Below, piece by piece: positions 1 to 20,800 of a stretch of 64,000 nt of DNA; within the stretch, counting starts at the first letter, position 1; each line of letters opens with the position of its first letter. The position numbers were made by a program, and so were the translations under genes. The DNA is taken from contig NC_080540.1 of assembly GCF_028640845.1 (NCBI RefSeq), positions 160,726,438 through 160,790,437 of the forward strand, given 5' to 3'. This DNA comes from Ahaetulla prasina (taxonomy: Eukaryota; Chordata; Lepidosauria; Squamata; Colubridae). The notes below the pieces were generated by a model. That model searched no databases. It saw only the letters and a program-made list of their open reading frames with translations, and had not been told where the DNA came from.

Positions 1-51
1 ATCACTGCCGGATCGCGCGATTCGGTCCGAACCAGGAGCCTTTCACCCCTG
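1..51. repeat. hAT-like MITE, terminal fragment
   Basis: The first 51 bases end in CACCCCTG, the complement of the CAGGGGTG-type terminus shared by the 8-bp-duplication elements elsewhere in this window. Only one end lies inside the window, so the target duplication cannot be tested. The call rests on similarity of the terminus and of the adjacent CG-rich body. Confidence 0.45.
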
Positions 52-518
52 TGCTGTACGCAGCCAAAACAATAGAAAGTTGTGTTCTTCTAGCTGTGTT
101 CTTTCCCTACATGTGCATATAACAATCAGACCCATTTGCATTTCACACTATTTGCTGGAGAGTATAGAGCTCCACAATTTTTGGCGGTGCACAAGCAGGC
201 TCCTTGAAAGACAAATGGGTATAGAAAGAAGAGCCCAGAAACCTAGAGAGCTTTTCCTCATTTGTATTTATTAACAGTAGGATCATGAATTCTTTATAGA
301 CTGCCATATCCCCATGATTCTGTCTTCATCTTGTTTCCAACCCATGAGTGAGATAGGCTTAGGATCGTCCCTGGCTGTTCTGCAGGAGTGTGTTTTCTCC
401 CTCAAGTAGATAGTAAATTTGTACAGTTCCAAGGTATGTAAAAACCGACACATTTTGCAGATTATTCTGTTGCTGGTAGAGTCGTTTGACCTGTTGAGGA
501 GTGGGAACAGGCAGAAAC

Positions 519-841
519 CAGTGGTGGGCTGCAACCGGTTTAACAACTGGTTCTGTGAGCGCGTGCTTCATGCGCGAGCACAGGCTTCGCGCATGCGCCT
601 AACGCGCCTGCGTGCAACATTCAAAATACAGCAATTTGAAGCTCAGCTGCTTACCTTCTAAGGCAGCCCCGGTAAGTAGAACAGCGGAGACGCGGAAATC
701 AGCTGTGTCATGTGAATCAGCTGAGCCAGATAGAAGGAAACATAGGACAGGATAGGGCCGGGAGCAGGTGGGCGGGGCCAGCTGATCGTCAGAATTACCA
801 GTTCGCTTGAACCAGTTCGAAACGGCAGCAGCCCACCACTG
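519..841. mobile_element. hAT-type MITE (CAGTGGTGGG family), 323 bp
   Basis: The element starts CAGTGGTGGGCTG and ends CAGCCCACCACTG, a 13-bp perfect terminal inverted repeat. It is flanked by the exact 8-bp duplication GCAGAAAC at 511-518 and 842-849. It has no coding capacity. The interior is CpG-rich and contains GCGCATGCGC, an NRF1-type palindrome, near 590. The 8-bp target duplication is the hallmark of the hAT superfamily. The perfect duplication suggests a fairly recent insertion into the AGAP2 intron. Confidence 0.9.
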
Positions 842-9602
<8,761 letters not shown>

Positions 9603-10591
9603 CATGCCAGGGGGAGCCTCTTCCCCATCCCAACGGTGCCAACAAGGGTGCAGTGACTGACGCCTCCTCTCCTTAAGGAGGTCCCACTCCCCTCTGGCAC
9701 CTGGACTGTAATGCCAAGGAGCATAGATCATGACTTGTGTCATGCAGAGGAGGTGGCAGCTCCCATCCAGAGCCCAGCTTCAGTGGTTCTGCTTGGCATA
9801 GGCTGCCATCACCAAGACTCACAGCTCTCTCTACTGCCAGGCCTTGAGCTGCTCTGCTGATATCCTGGGCAAACAGCCGTCTCTCCAGACAGGTCATCAG
9901 AGAAAGCCTACAGAGAACCGAGAGCAATGCGTCCCAGTATTTGGAGTGAATAAGAATTAGGACCTGGGCTGACATCGTTGTCTTCCCAATTAAGACTGGG
10001 AAATGAGAGGGACAAGTGTTTACGTGGGGTCAGCTCCCCTTTTCTTTCTGGGTTTGTAAGAAGTGTTGAAGACGGAATGTAAATCAGCATTATTGGAGCG
10101 GTTGGTGACTGAACTGCACTAGCCACTTCTATGGAGCCCCAAAATATAACAATATGTGGGGGCGAAGAAGCTGGGGAGTGTTGAAGGGCCCAAGAGCGTT
10201 TGTCACAACAATAGCACTGAGGGAAGAAGGTTCATGGGGGAACCTTTGTGTCACTTAACTTGGCTTAAGTGAACCCCTCTCCTCCTCCTCCTCGTGTCAG
10301 GGTATAGGGCTTAGTGGATGCACTTGAGCTGTGGCACACTAAAGGGGCTGTAGGCCAGCCTCTCTCATTTCTAGGCAGGAGCGCATACAAAAACAGGAGT
10401 GAAGATGCTTGCTCAAATCCAGGGTGGATGAGCATGTAGAAAACATGTATTTCATGGAGAAACCTCCATGTTTCCGTTATTCAGTTTCCCTTGCCCTTCC
10501 AACAAATTGGGTTTTCCCTTCTAGAACGCCGACCCTTCCCATCTCTCAAAGAACTGAGCAAGTGGGAGAGAAAAGTTAGGGATGTCCTAAT

Positions 10592-10618
10592 ACACACACA
10601 CACACACATATATATATA
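10592..10618. repeat. (CA)n(TA)n microsatellite
   Basis: A short compound dinucleotide repeat lies in the presumed AGAP2 3' UTR. Confidence 0.95.
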
Positions 10619-11308
10619 AACAGTGTCCTAACTTAACCAGGCAGTAAAACCACCTATGGACTCTTTGGAGCATTTTTTCTTTATCCAAGAGAGAGAACAT
10701 ATTTTTATTTAGCAGATACAGCTCCTAATGCCTGTTTTGTGAAGCGTTTTAATTTGAAATGTCGTGAGGCTGTTGTGAAGCCCACTTGCACCTGGCCTTG
10801 TCCAGGTCAAAATGGGTAAGGCTGAATGAATTAGGCCAAGACACCAATTAGCAGCCAGTCTCCACCTATTGCCTTGCCAGACCCCTTTAGTCTTAGACTC
10901 AGGATCACCCTGCTATCACTCGGAAACACCAAGCACACTCCTTCTTCAAGCCGCACTGAAACACATTCCTTCTGCTAACTTTCCTCAGGTCTGGTGCCTG
11001 ATCGTTGCACTGAAATAGCTGTTATGTCTTACACTCTTTTGAAGGCCCCAGGCTGCCTCCTTCTCCTAGAAACCTTTTCGCTCTTTCAGATCGTTCAGAG
11101 GAGGTAAAAAATGGTTGAGGCAGCTGGTTACAGGCCAAGAAGGGGGCTCAACCATGGTGAGGCAAACGCTGGGCATCTGAGGAATTCAACAAGGCCATCT
11201 TTTATGGATGCTGAACCTCCTCCTGAAGCTATAGACGTACTGAGCAGCCAGAGGGGGAGTTCTTCCAAAGCAACACAGAGCCTGGCTGTTAAAAGAAGAG
11301 TCATTTTT

Positions 11309-11311
11309 TTT

Positions 11312-11344
<33 letters not shown>
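11309..11344. repeat. (GA)n microsatellite
   Basis: A purine dinucleotide run lies in the presumed AGAP2 3' UTR. Confidence 0.95.
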
Positions 11345-11347
<3 letters not shown>

Positions 11348-13463
11348 GAAGGAACATTTGTAAAAAGCTCCTTTCTTCACTCCTCCTAGTATTATCTCCC
11401 TTTTCTGACTTTTGTCCCAGTTTATTGCTTCATTTCGAGAAGGATAAAATCCTTCCCACTCTTTCTTCTCCTTCTAGTTTGGCAGCTCTCCTGGTGCAAG
11501 TGTTTACAGGCCTCGACTCCACTGTTGTGGCAGGGGCATCTGTGTGGTTGTGATGAGTGATGTGGTCTCAGGCTTTATTTCAAATCTGTGATCAGGGTAA
11601 TGCAATTAATCCTCCCTCCCCGGTGTGGACAGACCTGGGCTGGAGCAGCCGTTACAATTGCTGGCTCCATCCCACTGACCTCTGGTCAAACCCAGCCTGA
11701 TCTCATTCCTCTGCCCGCTGGTTTGTACCACGAGAACTGGACGTGCAGGCAAAGGGCACAAGCCCAGCCAGGCCACATCACCTCTTAAGACACCTCGGGT
11801 CTTCTTGCCCTTCTGAATCTGAACAAGTTCTTGAATGTACTGGCGATTGTGTTGCACGAGATCCATGCCCCTTAATTGTGAGATGGAACCCAACAGCCCT
11901 GGCCCCAAGAGGGTGGTTACACACCCACATTGTTGCCGGCTTCCCCACGGCACAGTGGATGAGCATGGCAGGCTGTTGGGAAGGGAACCGGCTGTGCATC
12001 CTGGCTTCTGAGCACTTTTGAATCCAGCCTTGAGGGTCAGAAGAAGGGAGAGGGCATTGATCCGTCAACACTGAATGTAATTTATGCTTTGGGGGTGGGG
12101 GGGGCTGGCAGTTCAGCACAAGTTCCTGGGAGAGCCTCTTGTGCAAGCCCCAGATTTGGGGCTCAAAAAGTAAGGTGGGCGGAAGTGGGGGGGGAGGGGA
12201 TGTGGAAGTGCCAGAGCTGATATTATTGGCCCTGTGCAGCTGTTGTAATCTCTTGGATTGTACCTTGTAAGTATGTGACAATGTAAGAAGATGTAATAAC
12301 AGTGACTGATTATTCCTTCTTGTGATAGCTCTCCAGAGTTGGATTGCCAAGTGGGTGGGAATATTTCCTTGTTTTTTGTTTTCCCCCCCTCTCTTTACAG
12401 CAGCAGCAAATAAGGAAGAGCATTTAGGAGAAAGTAAATGTTGGCCCCCTTGGAAATTTCTAATGCTGGGAAGGAGAAGAGAAGGAAAGTGATAGCAACG
12501 GAGTTTGTAACAATTGGTCAAATGCAAGCTAGGGACATGATATTCAGGCAATCTCAGAAGCCTTGCTATGTTCCCAGGAGACCGCGAGAAAGTGACAGTA
12601 CTCTTAATTCTCTCCACTTGATCCTCTCCTTGCCTTTTATCCCACTGCATCAAAATCTAATGTTTAAAATGACAGAAGTAGGGGGGAAAAACTTCAGCAA
12701 ATAGATGGACAGGAAGATTCCTAAGAGCATTTGCTTAACTTGTATTGCTTTAGCCCTTATTACTTAGCTCCCGTTGGTGTCTTGCTGTAGTATTATACAG
12801 AGACAACTAAGCACATCTACGTCCATTGAGAACTTCATCCACCACATACTCAAATGCGTGTGTTGCATGATAAATACTTCTCCTTCTAGCCATTCTCACC
12901 TGTTCTTGCTATCGCAATGCCTTCATTTGTGAACTGCTGCATGAATGGTCCATTGTAGGAAAACCTCAATTTAATAGACGAGAGGGGAAGGGTGGTCTGT
13001 TAACTCCAAAATGATATCAATTTCCATCCATTTACACTGTTTGTGTGACACTTGTGTCCAGACTGCTTCAGAAATGGGCTTTTGTGGGGGAAGCAAAAAG
13101 AAATGTTACCCATCACCTCAGGAGCCTACTGAATTGAGGTTTTACTGTATCTTCATTTAAAGTATGATAATTGGTGATCTGTAAATTGAGTTGGTAGATA
13201 GGAAATGTGGTTAAAACAAGTAGATTAAGACTTATTTGGGGGGAAAATGCCACCGAGCAATAATCCATTACAGTTACAAGTAGTTGTTGGCTTCCTCACC
13301 CTAACAGGCTTCACACATTCAGTGGGTTTTATTTGCAGCTGCTGCTTAGTGTCAGTCCTGAAATGGCGCCTTCTGTGTCTCCATTAGCCCCTTAAAATAA
13401 AAATAAAAAATCCATTTTGATAAAGAAAAAACAGAAGACTCCTCAAAGGGGGAGATTTAAGGG

Positions 13464-13469
13464 TTTATT
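13464..13469 (-). promoter_or_regulatory. TMEM106C: Candidate polyadenylation signal for TMEM106C
   Basis: TTTATT on the + strand reads AATAAA on the - strand. It lies about 1.28 kb past the TMEM106C stop and is followed downstream by a T-rich stretch. This is only a candidate, because other weak signals exist closer to the stop. Confidence 0.3.
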
Positions 13470-14747
13470 CTTCATTTTAGGAATCCAGTCTGCCAAACTG
13501 AAAAAGTACAGATCCTAAATGAACATAAATTCCCCCATCATTGAAAGAGTAAAAAATAAAATTTAGAATTTACTTCAAGTTTAAATAGGTTTCTTTTTCT
13601 TCTTCAAGAGACTGTAGCAGATGAGTTAGAACGCTGAAACTTTTTAAGTGCTATAATTGGTATTTGAAAAAAATTAAGACCTTCCTATAGACATATCTTT
13701 GCCCAATTCCAATGTTACTTTTTAAATGTATAGTCCACACTAAACTTTTTAAGAAGCGGTACTACACAGCAACACTAAGATTAATCTCTTTCGGTGGAAA
13801 ATCAAGTATTCCCACCCCTACCAAAATCTGCCCAATCAAACTCTTCTGTGCTAATAATAAAGGCCAGCTAAGCCACTGTCATCCCAATTCAGACACTTTG
13901 GAGATCCACAGTTTAAAAAGTGCTCACCGCTTCTGTGAAAATCTGAAGAGCCCTTCCATGATGCTCATTCTTGTAGGCAACCCCCCCCCCAAATACTGTA
14001 GATTCAGCAAATGTGAGAATTCTTAATTTAATCGTGTGCTCTTTAGAATGGTGTGCACAGAACTTTGAAAGTCATTTTAAAAGTTATATCAGTGAAAAGA
14101 TACATATTTATAGGGATCTCACATATAAAGAGTGCAACTCGTTACATTCAGATGTTTCAGTGGGACTTATGCAATACATATTCTTGGTTTCTCTGACAAT
14201 AAGACAGAAGTTTTAAAGAGTACACAGAAACCATTCAAGATTGTTTCCCTTTGTATAACTGGACAATAGCTCCCTTATAGGCAGTAACCACGTCGGAAGG
14301 TCATTGTCTTGAAATAAGTTTCATGGTTAGTAAGCCAGCCAAACATTTTTAGAAACTCATCCCTTCTTAAATATTAATGGAAAAACCTGTAAACATGACA
14401 AATCTTATTCAGAAACAAAGTCAGTCAATGAGGGAAAAAAGAGTCAATGAGAGAAAAGCACAAACTAGCATCTGAAGAGAAGGTGGGGACTGGGATTAAA
14501 CAATTCCTCTTCAAATCAGCACCAAGGCTCAGCCCAACTGTCCATGCAAAATTGTGGAACGAAGGCTTCATACCCAGCCCTTTCATTTTGCCAAGGGCTA
14601 AAACAGCCTCTTCTTTCTCCTCATAACAAAGATACAAAAATTCCATCATAAATTACAGAGTAATGAAAGCCAGTTGGTTAGGATCACCAGTGTATGTAGC
14701 TGACTTAAGCTGCCCTTCTCTTGAGCTTCATCTCCTAGAATTGGGGG

Positions 14748-14856
14748 CTAAGGTCCAGAATCGGCAGCTGTGAAGTTGGCGCCACAGTCAACATAATTGT
14801 AGGTCTCCAAGGAACTTTGAGATATGTGGCCAATGTAGGAGATTTTCACTGAAGTT
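14748..14856 (-). CDS. TMEM106C: TMEM106C last coding exon
   Basis: The acceptor CTTTCAG (reverse strand) lies before 14856 and the stop TAG is at 14750-14748. It encodes [10 protein letters not shown], then [14 protein letters not shown] and a sequon NFT, ending SGP. The VDCG cysteine pairs with FFC of the previous exon in the family fold. The tail beyond NFT is a few residues longer than I recall for human. Confidence 0.95.
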
Positions 14857-17800
14857 CTGAAAGGCAGAAACAAAAGAGAAAAAGATGAAAAAAAAATTTT
14901 ATAAACCAAAAAGTAAGTGGAGTCCGCACAACATATACCTATACTGAAATGTTAATTATGGGCCATAATGTTTCTATTATTCAACATACAAATACAGCAG
15001 TTCCACCCTGGACAATGCTCAAGCTAAGCTTCATTCAAAAACCATCTGCAAAGTTCTAGGGCAACATTGTGTTCTGACCTAAGCTTCCTTAAAAAGCATA
15101 AAGCAGAGTCTTCCTCCCAGCAAAACCTCTTTTATTTACACAACTGTGAATTCCTTTCATTCACAATCAGCAAGGCTTGGCAAACAGTTTCAGAGGAATA
15201 TTTATCAACACAAACCTTAGCTCGCTTGGAAAGCTGTCAGATAACTAGTTTCCAAACGCAGTGTAAGGCAAAACTTAGCACAGAGTCTCTTAGAGTCACA
15301 AACAGAACGTTCCACTCTTGAAATGACCGAATGAACGAATTGTTTCCTGTAAAAGCCCACTTCCCGTTCGCTCCTCTTTTGTTTCCTATGGAAGGGGCCA
15401 ATCACCTCCAAGATGTGGCTTTACTCCCAAGTCAACCCTGCTTTCTTAGTTGTTCTTGTCTTCTGGCAGCTCTGCGCATGCGCACACTGGAAACAGGCTC
15501 CAGCTGTTCCTCTGCCTCATTGCTGTGTAGCTCCCTCTCTGCCTCTGAAACAGAGCCTTCGTCTGAGCTTTCCCCAGCCCCCAGGACTGGCCCATGTTCC
15601 TCCCCAACCTCCTAACTGTCCAACTCTGCTGCCAGCTCTGTGCCGGCAGGTCACAACGCATTGTACATATCAATAAAACTATCTCCATTGAACATAAAGG
15701 AGAGTCCATTTCTACCATAGTTAGCATCTTTTACCATTTGCCATGGAGACCAAAGACAGTAGGAATTAGAAACCAACAAGATTTGGGGGCACAGATTCCT
15801 CACCTTGTTTAAATTTCCTGTAACTCTACTCTTTTCCTTCAGAAGCCCAGAAAATAGTTCATCAAAATGCAAATTAGCTAGACAAGGCAGTGGTCAAGTT
15901 CAGAGAGTAATCTGGGACCTAAAAGGTAAAGGTTCCCCCGCACATGCATGCTAGTCATTTCCGGCTCTAGGGGCAGTGCTCATCTCTGTTTCTAAACCAA
16001 AGAGCCAGCGCTGTTCAAAGATATCTCCATGCTTCTGTGGCCAGCATGACTAAACACCAAAGGTGCATAGAACTTCCCACCAAAGTGGTCCCTATTTTTC
16101 TACTTGCATTTTTTACATGCTTTTGAAATGCTAGGTTGGCAAAACCTGGGACAAGTAATGGGAGCTCACCCCGTTATGCGGCACTAGGGATTCAAACCAC
16201 TGAACTGCCAACCTTCTGATCGACAAGCTCAGTGTCTTAGCCACTGAGCCACCACCTCCCAACCTGGGACCTGCTGTCATTTAAAAGAACCAACAAACCC
16301 TCTCTCTGTTCCTAACAAACCTGGGTTGTTCACTGGGTGTTTTGATATGAAAGCAATCAGATAAAGGCATTAAATGTGGGAGGAGAGGATTGTTAAATTT
16401 TTGGAGGGACTTTTATTATGTGTTAAGACTAATCCAAGGTATACATAACAGTTTGACTGTCTTTTCCAGTTATTGTTTTTTAAAGAGCAAGCCATAATGC
16501 CAGCTTTTGGCAACTATCAAAAATATATATCAAAAATCACCAGAATTATTAAAGGGGATTCTGGGATTAAGACAACGATTTTCTAGTATTGGGGGACAAT
16601 CACCAAACTAGTTAGGAATTTATATTTGGAAATATAAAACAGAAAGAAGGAATGTTTTCAAATGTGTTTCTAACCCAAGAGATACACAGATTTTTTTTAA
16701 AAATGTAAAAGTTACACACCTCATGAAAATCACAATATTGTGCACTCGGATCTTCGGTAGCGTGCAGAAGAAACTAAGAGAGAAAATCACAAAATCTTAA
16801 AAAATAATTTAGAAACTAAATGATGCAAGCAATCTTTAAAACTATTATTCTATATCCAGAACATGGTATAGCTAAATTTAACCTTGAGCAGATTTTATTG
16901 GCAAATCTGTGTTTAGCTTTATTTACATTATGGACTATTTTTTATACCTAAGGTTTTTGCTAAATCAGTCAGAATGTCCTGCGGTATTCAGCTGTCACTT
17001 CCAATTATGAAGCTCACTAGCACTGAAACAATTTTTAAAAAATACATCCAGGATATGACTGTACAACGTTTAGGAGAGATACCATTTAACAGTAGCATAT
17101 TGACACAGCAACATCTTTTTAGGAATAAATTTTATTTTGGAACAACTAGGAAAATATTCTACAGATACCTTTCAAACCTTTCAAACAATTAAAATATTTT
17201 TTAAAAGGTTGGATTCTTCCAGTGGTTTGAAGCAATAAGAAAGATCATGGCTTCGGAAGTTTCTAGAAGGTATTCCCAATTATTTATTTTTACATAGAAG
17301 CATGCAAGGAAAAAGCTTTTAAATTTATCCAAATGGAATAAGAAGGGATGATACTTGGAAACCTAGAACATAAGTGAAGGCTTAACACATAAATTATACC
17401 CACCCATTAGCCTTCTAGCCTAGAAGGAACTGCCATCGTTCTACTGCATATATAAGATAAGGTAGCTGAAACTTTATTAGGGAACCTAGCAATGGCAACT
17501 ATCTCACAGCAAATATTGTATTTCTTCATTAAACGTCAAATGCCAAAAACACAAATTACTTACTATACATAAGGTCCACCCATTTCAGCTTTCATGGTGA
17601 AATTCACCTGGAAAAACACAAGTTGTGAATTAACTATAAGCCAGCAACAGTAAAGGACTTTGAAGCAAGTGTTTGCTTTTTCACAAAGAGGTTGCCATAG
17701 TGGATGGTGCCAGTCACAAAAAACCCTCCAAACAAACAACGAGGCACTCATGTCCCCCATACACTCTCAACATTCTGATTATCTTTTTCTTTTTTAATGG

Positions 17801-20800
17801 GGGGAATGACAATAAATAAAGTCAGGCATTGCATTTTTTTTTCAGAATAAATATGGGGTCTATTTTAAGTCAAGCGATATTCTTTATTCATTTATTTATT
17901 TATAAAAATTGTAGAGCTAGTCATCTTAGAGCACAATTTTGGGTGGCAATAGATCATGAGCACTTTGGACTTTCCAAGTTTCCCATTTATTGACTTTTTA
18001 GTAAAATAATTTAAAAATACATTTCATATTGCAAGGAGCCAACAGAGAAATCCATACGAATACTGGTTCTTTTAGGAGCCAAATTGTCTTTCACTCTTGA
18101 GTTAGCTAAAACAGGTTGTTCCCAATCTCGGCAACTCTACGATGTGTGAATTTCAACTCCCAGGATTCCCCAGCCATCATGGCTGGCTGGGAAATTCTGG
18201 GAGTTGAAGTCCATGTGTCTTAAAGTTGCCAAGTTGGAAACTGCTGAGCTACAAGATTATCTGTTCTTATCACACCTGGTCCCTCTCTACATACATTTTA
18301 AGTTTCATGTAAAATAATTGCCATACCAGCTGATCACTCAGTGGCTGGATATGAGTAACATTGTTCATTTGTTGGGTCCCAACGACCGTGTTCATATATT
18401 GCACCTGACTGGACAAGTTGGTCACGGCTACAGAATAGAAATTGGAATTCCGGATTCGAAGGGTGGCCTATGGATAGGAGAGAGGAAAGAAAACTGCTGA
18501 AAACAGATTTCCAGTTACCCTAGACATCTAACTTTATTAAGGTTAATGTACTGGAGCTTACCGTGATGGAAAGAATGACTAGGGAGTTCTTTTCATCAAA
18601 CCAGACTGTAACCACCTTAATGCCATTGTCATCCACAAGCACCGAATGTGGAAAAAGAAAGAAAACCACCAGCCCTGATGCTAGAAGACAGAGCAACACT
18701 GACACAGAGACGTAGAGCTTCCTGCAGAAGATAAGGACAATAGTTCAGGCAATTTGCTGTGCTCCGGTCCTACAGGCAGATCTTGCTAAATATTGCAGAA
18801 GATTCCGTGTTCTACTTAGCGATAGAACTGGAAGACCTTCTACTTTAATATTTAATTCATTAATGCATCTCAGCATTGTATCATTGTTTACCATTTGCAA
18901 AATTTTGAGTCTGCATATCAGACATCATAAGATCTGGAGAATGAGTTGATTATACAGGGGAATCTACTCAGCCCCTCTAAGATGCATCTTACGTTTTTCT
19001 GGAGACGCAAATCAAGTTCCAACAAAATATTGCATCCTAGCCTGAAAATAGGGAAATATGTCAAATACTTTTTGTTCCCCAAGACAATTTGGAACAGGGC
19101 CCTATACAATCTTAAGCAAGAACTAGATTTCCCATGCCATGACTTCAATCGATTTCTGACTTTAATTTTTAAAATTAAAGGTAAGCCTTCTCTATTTTAA
19201 TCTTTCTGTTACAAACTACTGCTCTTAAAACTGCTTTAGCTCTTCATATGGATCATTTTCAAATATGATTTCAGTGAGGGAAATGAAAATCCTAACCAAA
19301 TTCTCAATTCCAGTTCTCAACAGCCCCAGTCTATGTATCATATAATAAGGCGTACTGAAAACTGTTAAGCCAGTAGCATGCAAAGAATCATCAAGTTCTC
19401 ACTCCTGCTTCAATTAAAGCAGTGTTTCTCAACTGTAGGAAGTCGTCTCAACTTCAATTTCCAGATTTCCCATCCCAGTCAGCATGTCGGCTGGGGAATT
19501 CTTGGAGTTGAAGTTCAGATATCTTAAATTTGCCAAGGTTGAGAAACTCTATTTAAAATATTCCCTTCATGAAATTTCATTCCCAAAAGTAATACTTCCC
19601 ACTTCAGACCATGAAAATGTCTCTCCCCACAGACATGTCAATCAATATTCTTTGTTGTTCAAGGGCATTTCCACATCTAAGACTTAAGTTATTTGAAATG
19701 ATACCTACTGAAAATAATCATGAACAGACAGAGAGGGAGGGAGGGGGGGGAGAGATGTTCTAAACTGCACTGAAAAAAATGAAATATTGCCTCCCATTAA
19801 GATGCCAGAATTCACTTGGTAATTATAGGGACAGACTGAAGATAGCAAATTATATTGGTAGTCTGATCACATTAAGTTATAATCCAGAAGCACCCAGATA
19901 TTTTAGAGATTAAAATGATTTCCAAGCATTCCCAACTGACATGGCTGGGGTTGGAAATACAAGTCGCTTTTCAGCTGGATATTCATTTGTTTCATGCCCG
20001 CTCAAATTATATATGTTACCACAAGAAAAGGAATTCATTATTCCTATATACTCACGTTCTTTGAGGTTTTAATCTTTGATCATGATATGGAATCAAAGCA
20101 ACCAGTTCATTCACTTGCTCTGGAGACAAAAGCAATAATAACCATGAGTACTAGCCTCTCTGTGTCATAGTGACAAAGGACCATTTTTAGAGTCTTACTT
20201 TAAATGCAGTGTGAGTGGAAGTGAAGAACGCATCATTTTAAAAGTCACATTTTTGTCTTCATACCAAGAAAAGACAACATGCAACAAGCTTAATAAAACG
20301 CAGGAACCTCTCTGGAGCTATTGCCTTCCAAGGGATTTTTAATCTAAATAAACAGATGGTAATAGCTTAAGCAAGATTTTCCTTTATGTGGCAAAAATGA
20401 AAAAGGTCTCTAAGCCACTGTTTTTTATTGTATGCAATATACTAGTAAACTTGTAAGTCTCGGGCACCAGACAAAAGATATTGCATCTAATGTCAGCAGC
20501 AACATAAGGTTAACGAGTAAATCTAGGTGTCAGGCCTGGAAGCCATCTTTTGCATTCTTCCGGAATCTTCTTTCGTCGGGGGTGTTACTAGAAACCCTGA
20601 CATTAGGCGGGTTTCACTCGTTGTGCTAAGCTGTACACCACAATTTACAAGTCCAAAACAGCAGGATTTCATACCACAAGGAAACCACATGCCTAAGTAT
20701 ACATAAAATTATCTACCACAATGTCCTACCTGTCAATGACTACTTCAGCTTCAACCACAACAATACACGAGCAAATAATAGATACAAACTCAAGGTAAAC

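Larger units (their letters stand above)
9603..13420 (+). other. AGAP2: Probable AGAP2 3' UTR (extent uncertain)
   Basis: About 3.8 kb follow the stop with no recognisable interspersed element, in contrast to the TE-rich introns. There is only a (CA)n(TA)n run at 10592-10618 and a (GA)n run at 11309-11344. AATAAA-type signals occur at 13396-13407. The 3' end is inferred from the signal and from the absence of repeats. An earlier polyadenylation site is possible. Confidence 0.35.

Noticed and set aside
11778..12653. A 291-codon open frame on the - strand between AGAP2 and TMEM106C.
   Set aside because: The translation has no recognisable domain, is rich in Pro/Ser/His from low-complexity DNA such as C- and G-runs, and lies antisense in the presumed AGAP2 3' UTR. 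Length alone is not sufficient. Conservation and RNA data would be needed.
16180..16263. A possible tRNA gene on the - strand with A and B boxes.
   Set aside because: The tRNA-like head continues into a 340-bp SINE flanked by a target duplication.
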